A stretch of 64,000 nt of DNA from Paenibacillus sp. yr247 (GTDB lineage Bacteria; Bacillota; Bacilli; Paenibacillales; NBRC-103111): positions 210,947-274,946 of the forward strand of contig NZ_FNIF01000003.1 in NCBI RefSeq assembly GCF_900103825.1, read 5' to 3'. This document shows positions 52,737 to 61,272 of the stretch, in pieces (positions within the stretch are counted from its first letter, which is position 1; every line of letters begins with the position of its first letter). A program made the position numbers and the translations under genes. Below the pieces are notes generated by a model. The model saw only the letters and a program-made list of their open reading frames with translations. It did no database searches and was not told where the DNA came from.

Positions 52737-54122
52737 TTATACGTTATTCGCCACAATCACAGCGGGTGCCAGAATCGGCAGTCCCTGCGTATAGCGCTGA
52801 AGTGTTTCTTGGCTGATCGGCTTTGGTTGACGCTGCGTCAAATTCCAATACGATAACGCCCACTCATTGATGATCCGATGTATCTTATTCCCTCTTACTT
52901 GAAAGACATAATCGCCATTCTTCACCAGCATACCATCCTTAAGCTGCACCGCATTCCAACTTTCGCTGGCGAGTTCGGTCAGCTTGTTAAGCACCTCTTG
53001 GCCGTTGACCGGCATCCCCATACGCCAATTGCGCAAGTCCAACTGCGAGATGCGGCTGGAAGACAGCTCTACAGAGTCCATAATGGGATGACGGAACTCA
53101 TTTTCAATCCAGTAGAGCTGTGAAGTGACACCACGAACCACCATATGCGTCGGGTAGAAATGGTTCATGGCTGCTGTTGTCCCTTCCAGCTTCTGCTGCA
53201 CTTCCTGCAGCAGGCTGTGCGAGTCGCTCCATTTACGCGAATAAAAGTTTAGGTTCTTGCCATACACCTCTTCTAATCGTTCCCCCAGCGCCTTGATGCT
53301 GACACTGCCCACATGATGAATGAAGGTGTCCTTGACAATGATGAGGTCAAGCCCCATTAGACGCGTCCGTAATCCGTAATCGTCATCTTCGCAATTGCCA
53401 ATTTCGAATCCTTCATCCAAATAACCAAGACGATCAAATACGTCACGGCGCATGAGAACGCAGAAACCCGTTAGTCGTCCTGTCCGATACCACTTGCTTG
53501 AATCCGATTGGTTATACACTGCAGCAAAGCGGTGCATCTCTTCCGTCGATGAGTAATTCGTCTCGATGAGCTGCTCGCCGCTAATGTAGTTCGTTACAGG
53601 GCCTACGAGACCGTATTTCTCATTGCTATACAGGCAAGTAAGCATATTCTTCAACCAGTTTTTTGTGACGATCGTATCATTGTTTAGAAATAACAGCGTT
53701 GTGCCGCGTGCCAGCCTGAGCCCCTGATTCGTCCCCCCGGCAAAACCAAGGTTAGATTTATATACTCTATAACGGACTTTACCTGTAAGCGTCTTGAGAT
53801 AAGCTTCTGTGTCATCCGTCGAGGCATTATCAATAATAATAATTTCAAAAGGCTCCGGTGTATGCTCGTAAATACTTTCGATACAATTCTGAAGATGTGC
53901 CCGCTGGTCGTTCGTCGTCACGATAATGATGCTCGTTCCATGAAAAGGCTGAAGGAAGCTGGAAATTCCCGCCTCCCAGCCGCTCTGATAAGCTTGATCA
54001 TGCCCCCTATCATAACCGCAATTATAGCCTCGGTTAAAAGAATGATTATATTTAACTCTGGCTGCTCTGGCTTTTACCACAGATTTCCTCGCAGCAAGAA
54101 CTCGCTTGCTTCCCTTTTTCAT
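52737..54122 (-). CDS. GT2-family glycosyltransferase with N-terminal GX3 tag
   Basis: 461 residues. Basic residues 1-24, GX3 segment 26-52 (FNRGYNCGYDRGHDQAY), then a GT-A domain: TSIIIVTTNDQR, IIDNASTDDT, LFLNNDTIV as the metal/sugar-nucleotide site and NCEDDDYGLRTR. A C-terminal extension of about 150 residues (from about 310) has no recognised family. It transfers a sugar from a nucleotide donor to an unknown acceptor, and no membrane segment is visible. GGAGG 10 bp before the ATG, and ATGA overlap with the upstream gene. Confidence 0.88.
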   Translation of the reverse strand: MKKGSKRVLAARKSVVKARAARVKYNHSFNRGYNCGYDRGHDQAYQSGWEAGISSFLQPFHGTSIIIVTTNDQRAHLQNCIESIYEHTPEPFEIIIIDNASTDDTEAYLKTLTGKVRYRVYKSNLGFAGGTNQGLRLARGTTLLFLNNDTIVTKNWLKNMLTCLYSNEKYGLVGPVTNYISGEQLIETNYSSTEEMHRFAAVYNQSDSSKWYRTGRLTGFCVLMRRDVFDRLGYLDEGFEIGNCEDDDYGLRTRLMGLDLIIVKDTFIHHVGSVSIKALGERLEEVYGKNLNFYSRKWSDSHSLLQEVQQKLEGTTAAMNHFYPTHMVVRGVTSQLYWIENEFRHPIMDSVELSSSRISQLDLRNWRMGMPVNGQEVLNKLTELASESWNAVQLKDGMLVKNGDYVFQVRGNKIHRIINEWALSYWNLTQRQPKPISQETLQRYTQGLPILAPAVIVANNV

Positions 54123-55150
54123 CGGTACGGTGCCTCCCCTACAACAATGGCATCAGCAAGATGACCGAAATCGATCGCTACCTTCCCCATCTCGGAGGCA
54201 ATCCACTCAGACAGAATAACCGCTGAGACGCCTGCAGAAACAAGTGCAAGATCGAAGTCATGCTGAGCAATGACAGATTTGATACGGGGTATATCCGTCA
54301 CACCATGAACTGGGGTTACTTCTCCCGCTATCGTTACGTTATGATTGCGAAGCACTTCCGCCAGCTGTGAAGCCTGGTTACCAACGACCAAAACCCGACG
54401 TCCTTGCGTGATTCGTGACAAATAACCCGTTTGGTATAAATAATAATTGACGAGTGAATCCGTCAAAGTAAGCTGATGATAATCAATGTTCTCTGTCCGG
54501 AACACGGAAAACGCAAGCGGCTGAAAGTTACGTACACGCAGCTTCGGAATACCGACCACGCTCGCTCCCCGAATTGCTTTCACCAGCTCACCTTTCACTT
54601 CCAAATTAGGAACGTTTACGCCCGCATAAGGAAGAAAAGGCCCTTCTTCTAAGATTTGTTCGATAGGCATAATCGTTTCTTGCGCCATGGTCAGCAGCTC
54701 CCCATCCCCTAATCGGACCAACGAAAAAGGAGCTCGGCTATTCAATGCTGCGACGATTCTGTCTCCAAGCTGCTCTGCGGTAAGCAAATGGAGGATTTGT
54801 GAACGTAGACGCTCGACGCCGGCTGCAATGAGTTGTTCAACAGATACTTCGGGCAAAATCTGATATTTAGGCAAGCATTTATCGACAATGGCATCTCCGC
54901 CAGTGTGTTTCCCGTCTCGAAACCCTTTGCTGAAGCCTTTATCATAACCTTGATCATAGCCTTGGTCATAAGTCGGGAGCGCTTCAGAAGCCGACGTTGC
55001 TGCTGGCTGAACATATACGATTTTCACTTTTTTTCGGGCTGTAATTATACGTTTCCGGTATTTCCTCGCCACAGCCAGACGGGAATTCCCTTTACGGTTG
55101 CCTCTTGATTTTTTCCGTCTCACGTCACGTTTCTTTTGAACGGGTAACAT
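54119..55150 (-). CDS. GT-D fold glycosyltransferase with N-terminal GX3 tag
   Basis: 343 residues. Residues 1-45 are very basic (KKRDVRRKKSRGNRKG). Residues 61-85 are the GX3 repeat (YDQGYDQGYDKGFSKGFRDG). The rest is a DUF1792/GT-D type domain: FSLVRLGDGELL with the conserved DGE, VVGIPKLRV, VLVVGNQASQL and AIDFGHLADAI. GT-D enzymes transfer sugars in bacterial surface glycan synthesis. AGGTGA precedes the ATG. Stop overlaps the next gene by 4 bp. Confidence 0.82.
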   Translation of the reverse strand: MLPVQKKRDVRRKKSRGNRKGNSRLAVARKYRKRIITARKKVKIVYVQPAATSASEALPTYDQGYDQGYDKGFSKGFRDGKHTGGDAIVDKCLPKYQILPEVSVEQLIAAGVERLRSQILHLLTAEQLGDRIVAALNSRAPFSLVRLGDGELLTMAQETIMPIEQILEEGPFLPYAGVNVPNLEVKGELVKAIRGASVVGIPKLRVRNFQPLAFSVFRTENIDYHQLTLTDSLVNYYLYQTGYLSRITQGRRVLVVGNQASQLAEVLRNHNVTIAGEVTPVHGVTDIPRIKSVIAQHDFDLALVSAGVSAVILSEWIASEMGKVAIDFGHLADAIVVGEAPYR

Positions 55151-55192
55151 AGTTCACCTGCCTTAACTTATTTCCATGTGTGACTACTGCTT

Positions 55193-56284
55193 TCAGCCAA
55201 AAATAAGCTCAAACATCTGCAAAATCCGGTTGCGGTACGTATGCTCCCGCATGGTTCGTATCAGTCCTCTCAAAGCGATTTGCTGCCGTTCTGCCTCATG
55301 TTCAAGATAGTAGTCGATCTTCGCGAGAAGATTCTGCGGCGAATCGTAGGTGACAACCTCTTCTTGAGGCACGTACATGCTGCTCAAATTAGCACGACTA
55401 TCCGTCAGCTGCAGCTGACCGCAGGCACTAATTTCAAATGAGCGCGGGTTGATCGAATTCGCTGGTATACACTTGCTGTTTTGATTGGACGCATCGTCGA
55501 TGGCACGATGCATATTAATGACGATTTTGGCACCATTGTAGTAACTTGCACTTTCCTCCGGGGAGACCCAGTAGCCTGATTTGATTTTACTTTCCAGCAC
55601 AGTATAGCCTTTCAGTCGATCCCACCAGTAACCTGCAATAAGTAATTTTTTAGAAGAAAGCTCATGAGCAATTTGGTCAAAGAAGGCGACTCGGTTCCAA
55701 AAGGCAACGCCGATAAAACAGATATCGACGCGATAATTGCTGCTTACCGCTTTGGGATGGAAGATCGAGCGATTTACACCAAACGGCAAATGGTGCACTT
55801 GTTCGCAGCCTGCTTTCCGGTACAAGGGCACACAGCTTTGCTCTAGTGTAAACACAACATCGTAATGAGTGGCGATATCGATCGTGACATCGGTATAGTA
55901 AGGATCGTCTGTGAACCATACGGCCGTCTTGATGCCCAATGCCCGCACAGCATCGACCACTTGAACCTTCAGCAGCTCTGCTGAGTTGAGTGAAAGCAGC
56001 AGATCGGGCCGAAAGGCATTGGCCGCGTCCAGAACGCCACCCTCCGGAGTCACGATTAGTACCTCCGCACACAGTGCTTTCAGCTCAGCGATAATACCTT
56101 GATCCATAGGACGGTAAGACCAGAGTCCTGACTCTACATACATCACTTTGATATCTCGACGGGAGCCAATCTCCGGAATTCGCTTCACGATCGCTTCACA
56201 ACGACCCAAATGATACCCGTGCCTCCAACCGCTGTCGTACCCTTCCCTAAGTCCCCGATTCCAACCGTTTCGGCTTCCTAACAT
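55193..56284 (-). CDS. CgeB-like glycosyltransferase with GX3 tag (copy 1)
   Basis: 363 residues. The GX3 segment is at residues 6-27 (GWNRGLREGYDSGWRHGYHL), followed by a two-domain GT-B-like fold: VMYVESGLWSYRP, LLSLNSAE, WFTDDPYYTD, VDICFIGVAFWNR, and the C-terminal group-1 part NPRSFEISACGQLQLTD. CgeB of Bacillus subtilis is linked to the outermost spore layer; the match is to the domain family. Start at 56284 with GAGGTG 6 bp upstream; an extension to 56320 lacks one. Paralogue directly upstream. Confidence 0.83.
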   Translation of the reverse strand: MLGSRNGWNRGLREGYDSGWRHGYHLGRCEAIVKRIPEIGSRRDIKVMYVESGLWSYRPMDQGIIAELKALCAEVLIVTPEGGVLDAANAFRPDLLLSLNSAELLKVQVVDAVRALGIKTAVWFTDDPYYTDVTIDIATHYDVVFTLEQSCVPLYRKAGCEQVHHLPFGVNRSIFHPKAVSSNYRVDICFIGVAFWNRVAFFDQIAHELSSKKLLIAGYWWDRLKGYTVLESKIKSGYWVSPEESASYYNGAKIVINMHRAIDDASNQNSKCIPANSINPRSFEISACGQLQLTDSRANLSSMYVPQEEVVTYDSPQNLLAKIDYYLEHEAERQQIALRGLIRTMREHTYRNRILQMFELIFG

Positions 56285-56309
56285 GATCGTCACCTCTTCG
56301 AAATGGCAG

Positions 56310-57461
56310 CTACATGCCATTCGTAATACTTAACAATGTTTGCAAACGGCTCCGGTATGTGTGCTCCCGCAGCGTACGGGATAAGCCTTTTATGGCGATT
56401 CGCTGTCGCTCTTCTTCATGGCTCAGGTAATACTCGATCTTTTCTATCAACTCTTGCGGAGATCTGAATGTATCCAACTCTTGCCCCGGTGAATACATAT
56501 TCGTCAATTCTTGGCGTATGTCTGTCAACTGAAGAGTCCCACAAGCTGAAATATCAAACACTCTGGGATTGGGTGAATAAGCGGGAATGCGTCTGCTGTT
56601 GCTGTTATGAGATTCATCATCAATGGAACGGTGCAGGTTAATGACAATTTTGGATCCTTGATAATACTTCGCGGTTTCTTCCGGGCTCAGCCAATAACCT
56701 TGAATTTTGGAAGCAAGTTTATTATAGGATTGAAGCCGATCCCACCAATAGCCATTGATCATGACGTTTTTGTCTTTTAAGTAATCCGCGATTTGATCAA
56801 TAAAAGCAACACGATTCCAGAACGCGGAGCCAATGAAGCAAATATCTTTGCGATACGACGCGGGTAAGTAATCCAGCTTGATGCTGTCCGGATTGATGCC
56901 GAAAGGAAGATGATGTACTTGAGGGCAGCCCTGCTCTTTATAGGTATCCACACAGCTAATTTCTAATGTAAATACAAAATCATAGTGGGGTACAATTTGT
57001 ATCGTTTGATCGGAATGATAGGGATCATCAGGAAGCCATACTGCTGTCCGAATGCCCGACGTTCGAATGTCTTTCACTTTGGCGACAGGGAATGATTGAC
57101 CAATGGCGTCCAGCACGAGGACGAGATCAGGGCGGGACTCCTGCGCAATGGCGACAACGTTATCGTTCGGGTTAACGACAATAACCTCACGCACCAGCTT
57201 ACGTAGTCCATCCGCAATGCCATCGTCCATAGCGACGTACGGAGCGCCATCGGCCCGTACATACAGTACCTTAAGTTCCCAGAGAATCCCGCGCTCTTGC
57301 GGCGTATCTCGCAGTATCCTTTGGCTTCGTCCCAAATGGTAGCCGTGCGACCAGCCCTGCTTGTAGCCTGCCTGCTTACCGCGAACCTCTGTCGAAACGG
57401 TTTGCGATATCGGCTTGGCAGTCCTAGACTGTTTGTTCATCCGTGCACTCGTGGCCTTCAT
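56310..57461 (-). CDS. CgeB-like glycosyltransferase with GX3 tag (copy 2)
   Basis: 383 residues, colinear with the downstream copy: GX3 segment at 28-44 (GKQAGYKQGWSHGYHLG), VLYVRADGAPYVAMD, WLPDDPYHSD, KDICFIGSAFWNR, NPRVFDISACGTLQLTD. The two share HGYHLGR exactly. An extra basic/Ser/Thr N terminus (1-27) is present here. GGGGGTG 6-7 bp before the ATG. A tandem duplication that then diverged. Confidence 0.83.
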   Translation of the reverse strand: MKATSARMNKQSRTAKPISQTVSTEVRGKQAGYKQGWSHGYHLGRSQRILRDTPQERGILWELKVLYVRADGAPYVAMDDGIADGLRKLVREVIVVNPNDNVVAIAQESRPDLVLVLDAIGQSFPVAKVKDIRTSGIRTAVWLPDDPYHSDQTIQIVPHYDFVFTLEISCVDTYKEQGCPQVHHLPFGINPDSIKLDYLPASYRKDICFIGSAFWNRVAFIDQIADYLKDKNVMINGYWWDRLQSYNKLASKIQGYWLSPEETAKYYQGSKIVINLHRSIDDESHNSNSRRIPAYSPNPRVFDISACGTLQLTDIRQELTNMYSPGQELDTFRSPQELIEKIEYYLSHEEERQRIAIKGLSRTLREHTYRSRLQTLLSITNGM

Positions 57462-58354
57462 GGCGATTCACCCCCGTTTCCAACATATCCTTTTTCCTGT
57501 AAGTAAGCTTTTAACGAGCTTTTCCAGCAAGGCATTGGATAAATGCTGTTGATTTTACTGTTATCCAGAACGCTGTAGGAAGGTCTTTGACATTTGGCCT
57601 CATACGCGCTGGAGAGGATCGGCGATGCATCATAAGGAAGACCGCAAAGGGTAAATGCTTCAATCGCTAGCTCATACCAGCTGCAATCCCCTTCGCCCGA
57701 ACAATGATAAATGCCGTATTCGATCACATTTCCGTCGAGGAACGCTTGAACAGCTTGCGCCACATCCAGCGAGTAGGTTGGCGACATCCTCATATCATTG
57801 ACAACGGAAACCGGCTTGCCTTGTTTAATCAAACGGATCATGGTTTCAATGAAGTTCCCACCCTTTCCGCTTGATCCCGCAATGCCATACAACGAGGAAA
57901 TGCGGAAAATAAAATAGTGATCCAGATAGGCGGCCATAACCTTCTCCCCTGCTACCTTGGTGCTGCCGTACACATTCAGAGGGTGCGTTTCATCTTCCTC
58001 GGTGTAGGGCGAATTTTTGATCCCGTCAAACACATAATCCGTGCTGAAATGTATCATGGTGGCATTATGCTCTTTGCAATATAACGCCATTCGCAGCACG
58101 GCAATGGTGTTAACCATTAGTGCCTTTAAGGGGTCTCTCTCGCATTGCTCCGTATTGTGGAAGGCTGTACAGTTGATCAATACGTGGATATAACCAAGAC
58201 CCTCCAAGAAGGGAATGATCGATTCGGTATTCTCCACGTTCAATTGTTCACGAGTAATAGGAATGATCTCATAACCGTTGTTCCCAGCAAAGACGCTGCG
58301 GATATCCGAACCTAATTGTCCATTGGCGCCTAATAGCGCGATCCTTTTCATCAT
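57458..58354 (-). CDS. dTDP-4-dehydrorhamnose reductase-like SDR (RmlD family)
   Basis: 298 residues. N-terminal LLGANGQLG (NADPH binding), then HFSTDYVFDG, YGSTKVAGE with the Tyr-Lys catalytic pair, and a C-terminal substrate region. RmlD makes dTDP-L-rhamnose from the 4-keto sugar. With rmlA- and rmlC-like genes upstream, a dTDP-deoxysugar is likely, but no classical rmlB is in the window. ATGA overlap with the preceding gene. Confidence 0.88.
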   Translation of the reverse strand: MMKRIALLGANGQLGSDIRSVFAGNNGYEIIPITREQLNVENTESIIPFLEGLGYIHVLINCTAFHNTEQCERDPLKALMVNTIAVLRMALYCKEHNATMIHFSTDYVFDGIKNSPYTEEDETHPLNVYGSTKVAGEKVMAAYLDHYFIFRISSLYGIAGSSGKGGNFIETMIRLIKQGKPVSVVNDMRMSPTYSLDVAQAVQAFLDGNVIEYGIYHCSGEGDCSWYELAIEAFTLCGLPYDASPILSSAYEAKCQRPSYSVLDNSKINSIYPMPCWKSSLKAYLQEKGYVGNGGESP

Positions 58355-59391
58355 TCATTCAATCCTTTGAGATCGATGATGCCACCGTATAATTTGACAT
58401 CCTCAATAATCCGATGCCATTTCACGAGCTCACTATACCAATCTAACGTAATCGATTGATCCATACCGGATACTTCGCCTGCTTCCAGCGCGTTGTAGAT
58501 TTCAAGTGCACCTTGGGCAGCTGTCCACTTGCCCTTCCATTGCAAAGCCTTCTCAATCTTGTCAAAGCTGACGCGATAAGAACGATGATCGGGGGCTCCG
58601 TACCAATCAATGCTCACTTTTTTGGGCATCACTTGGGTAATCTCTTCGGCCAATTTGCCAAGCTGATAGTTATTGCTATCGGTGCCTACATTAAAAATTT
58701 GCCCATTGATCACATCAGGGACTGCTTCCAAGAGGAGACACATGACGTCCGTCGTATCCTGCACATGGACGAAGGGCCTCCACTGAGAACCGTCTCTCAT
58801 CAGCGGAATTACACCATGCTTCCATGCGCCTAACGTCATGCCGTTAATTGCCAGATCGAAACGAATACGAGGAGAATGGCCGTAAACCGTAGCCTGACGA
58901 ATGACGACAACCGTAAATGTATCGTCTGCCAGAGGCAGAACGCCGTGCTCAGCCATTTCATTCGCTTTGGCATAGGTCGTGAGCGGATTCGTAGGGGAGG
59001 TTTCATCAATGATGACCTCCGGCAGCTGAAAACCGTAAAGGCTGCAAGAAGAGGGAAGGATGTAACGTTTCACACCCAGCTTCTTGGCCTTATGGGCCGT
59101 ACTTACACGGGAGATATGATTGATTTGGTAAGTTGCTTCCTGAAACAATTCGCCGCTAGGGTCGTTGGAGATGGCAACCAAATCAATGACCGCATCAACA
59201 CCTGCGAACACCTCTTCTTTAAGACGACGAGAATCTTCCTTGATTACTACGAGGTTCGGATGCCCCGGAAGTTTATCTATGCCAAAGAAGAAACGGTCAA
59301 CCGCTTTTACTTTATAGCCTTTATCCAGCAGCTTCGGTACCAATACACTGCCGATATAACCTCCAGCTCCCGTTACCAGGATTGTTTTCAT
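58351..59391 (-). CDS. NAD-dependent epimerase/dehydratase (extended SDR)
   Basis: 346 residues. ILVTGAGGYIGSVLVPKLL gives the nucleotide site, followed by LPSSCSLYG and TTYAKANEMAEHG. In the last motif the usual Lys four residues after Tyr is Asn (Y-A-K-A-N), with a Lys two residues after Tyr. It acts on a nucleotide sugar, identity unknown. TTAGGAGG lies before the ATG at 59391. The frame runs on upstream to 59715 only because three hairpin repeats (59411-59512) have a 36-bp period that keeps it open. Confidence 0.85.
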   Translation of the reverse strand: MKTILVTGAGGYIGSVLVPKLLDKGYKVKAVDRFFFGIDKLPGHPNLVVIKEDSRRLKEEVFAGVDAVIDLVAISNDPSGELFQEATYQINHISRVSTAHKAKKLGVKRYILPSSCSLYGFQLPEVIIDETSPTNPLTTYAKANEMAEHGVLPLADDTFTVVVIRQATVYGHSPRIRFDLAINGMTLGAWKHGVIPLMRDGSQWRPFVHVQDTTDVMCLLLEAVPDVINGQIFNVGTDSNNYQLGKLAEEITQVMPKKVSIDWYGAPDHRSYRVSFDKIEKALQWKGKWTAAQGALEIYNALEAGEVSGMDQSITLDWYSELVKWHRIIEDVKLYGGIIDLKGLNE

Positions 59392-59410
59392 GACCGTCCC
59401 TCCTAATATA

Positions 59411-59512
59411 GGGATCTTTGAGCGTAGCTCAAAGTCTCTCTGCTCAGGGATCTTTGAGCGTAGCTCAAAGTCTCTCTGCTCAGGGATCTTTGAGCGTAGC
59501 TCAAAGTCTCTC
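59411..59512. repeat. three tandem hairpin repeat units
   Basis: Three identical 30-bp units GGGATC-TTTGAGC-GTA-GCTCAAAG-TCTCTC separated by TGCTCA (period 36 bp; starts 59411, 59447, 59483). Each forms an 8-bp stem with a 3-nt loop. They fill the gap between rmlC and the ribosome site of the epimerase gene. Same family as at 1-91 and 12125-12154. Confidence 0.9.
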
Positions 59513-59515
59513 CAT

Positions 59516-60064
59516 TTAAATAAAATTAATCTCCGCTTGCTGCAAATGCGGATGCTGACGATCTTTATCCGATAAAATCGGATCGGACACAGGCCAATCG
59601 ATGCCAAGCTGTGGATCGTTCCATAGAATTCCTCTGTCATGCTGCGGTGAATAGTATTGATCAACTTTGTAAAGAAGCTGTGTATTCGGGACAAGGGTGC
59701 ATACACCGTGTGCAAATCCTTGCGGCACTAGGATTTGCCGTTTATTCTCGGCGCTCAGTATGACACCTACCCACTCTCCAAACGTCGGCGAGCCTTTGCG
59801 AATATCAACGACCACGTCATATACGGCCCCCGACAAGACACGAACGAGCTTGGACTGAGCTTTGGGCGCCAACTGATAGTGGAGACCACGTAGAATGCCC
59901 GCTTGAACGGATAAGGAATGGTTATCCTGAATGAATTCTTGGTGAATACCGAGATTAGCCAGTATTTGACGGTTGTAGCTTTCCATGAAGAAGCCACGAT
60001 GATCACCATGTGCGGTCGGTTCGAACACGCGCACATCCGGCAGCTTAGTAGAAATCTCTTTCAT
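59516..60064 (-). CDS. rmlC: dTDP-4-dehydrorhamnose 3,5-epimerase
   Basis: 182-residue cupin. RGFFMESYN, the catalytic-base region GILRGLHYQ (His near residue 62), YDVVVDIRKGSPTFG, and VPQGFAHGVCTL are family hallmarks. It epimerises C3 and C5 of the 4-keto deoxysugar on the way to dTDP-L-rhamnose. GAGGAGGAG before the ATG; ATGA overlap with the LhgO-like gene. Confidence 0.93.
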   Translation of the reverse strand: MKEISTKLPDVRVFEPTAHGDHRGFFMESYNRQILANLGIHQEFIQDNHSLSVQAGILRGLHYQLAPKAQSKLVRVLSGAVYDVVVDIRKGSPTFGEWVGVILSAENKRQILVPQGFAHGVCTLVPNTQLLYKVDQYYSPQHDRGILWNDPQLGIDWPVSDPILSDKDRQHPHLQQAEINFI

Positions 60065-61272
60065 GAAATAGCTCCTCCTCGTAGTTCCATCATTTGATCG
60101 ACCACATAAACGGCAAAAGGCATCGAACAGGTAAAGGCTGGTGACACTGCGTTCAACACATGCATGGAGTATTGATCACCTTCGATGACGAAGTCCTGCA
60201 CGAGCTCGAGCGTCTCCTTATGGAGCAGCTGTGCCCGGATGCCTGCCCGTAAAAATGGGCCGAAGCCTTGCGGATCGATATGCTGAACCAAACTCATTCC
60301 AAGTCCGATAAAAGAGGATTTGATATATTTGCGCATTTCCTCCAGCGCGAGGCGCCTGAAGTTAAACGAATTGGTGGCGAACAGCTTCGCCTCATAGCCG
60401 ACGATTTGTATAAATTCTTTTAATCTGAATCCATGCAACCCCGAATAATTTTCGCGCCAAAATGCCGGTATCGCCGTAGGTCCGATCTTAATGCTGCCAT
60501 CTACTGTCTTCGTATAGTGCACACCAAGGAACGGATTCCCAAGATTCGGAACGGGGTATATGTTCGTTGCGACATCGGTCTTGTTTTTCGTATATTTCAA
60601 ATACATGCCTTTGAACGGAATGATTGTATATGAAACCCCAAAGCCGAAATCATGCGCAATGCTGTCTGCATAAAGACCAGCCGCATTGATCAAGTATTTA
60701 AATTGATATGTGCCTGCGCTTGTGAAAATAAGGTCGTCTCGATGTTTACGGTATCGGGTGTGAAAACGAAAATCCACGCCATTCGCCATATTTTCATGCT
60801 TCAGCATCTGACATACCTCGATGGGATCGACGGATGCTGTAGTTGGCGAATAGAGTGCTTTGCGAAACGTCCGGGCATTCGGATCGATGACCTCGATGTC
60901 TCCCTCATCCAACCAGATGAGTTCAACACCATTGTTATCTGCTCTGCGTTTCAATTCTTCGAGTCCCGCAAGTTCCGATTCATCCCTGGCCACAACCAGC
61001 TTTCCGCATTCATTGATGCGTAAGCCGTGCTGCTGGCAGTAAGCTCGCATCGCTTGGTTGCCCTCTTTGGTAAATTTGGCTTTTAAGCTGTTCGCTGTAT
61101 AGTAAAAGCCGGCATGCAGCACACCGCTATTGCGCCCGCTCGCGTGAGCAGCGACATCGGCCTCTTTTTCCAGTACACACACTGTACTTCGAGGCTCCCT
61201 TTTCTTTAACTCGCGAGCAATCGTAAGACCGATGATTCCCCCTCCGATGATGATGTAATCGAACTTGTTCAA
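60061..61272 (-). CDS. FAD-dependent oxidoreductase, L-2-hydroxyglutarate oxidase-like
   Basis: 403 residues of the DAO superfamily: FAD site YIIIGGGIIGLTIARELK, ASGRNSGVLHAGFYY (typical of LhgO), INAAGLYAD, and the C-terminal IDPQGFGPFLRAG. LhgO oxidises L-2-hydroxyglutarate, but its place between rmlA and rmlC suggests another 2-hydroxy acid or sugar acid substrate. The start is a TTG with GGGGTG 7 bp upstream, overlapping the rmlA stop by 4 bp. Confidence 0.85.
   Translation of the reverse strand: MNKFDYIIIGGGIIGLTIARELKKREPRSTVCVLEKEADVAAHASGRNSGVLHAGFYYTANSLKAKFTKEGNQAMRAYCQQHGLRINECGKLVVARDESELAGLEELKRRADNNGVELIWLDEGDIEVIDPNARTFRKALYSPTTASVDPIEVCQMLKHENMANGVDFRFHTRYRKHRDDLIFTSAGTYQFKYLINAAGLYADSIAHDFGFGVSYTIIPFKGMYLKYTKNKTDVATNIYPVPNLGNPFLGVHYTKTVDGSIKIGPTAIPAFWRENYSGLHGFRLKEFIQIVGYEAKLFATNSFNFRRLALEEMRKYIKSSFIGLGMSLVQHIDPQGFGPFLRAGIRAQLLHKETLELVQDFVIEGDQYSMHVLNAVSPAFTCSMPFAVYVVDQMMELRGGAIS

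Noticed and set aside
59392-59715. N-terminal extension of the epimerase gene
   Set aside because: Produced by the triple hairpin repeat and by reading into rmlC; the ribosome site is at 59391.
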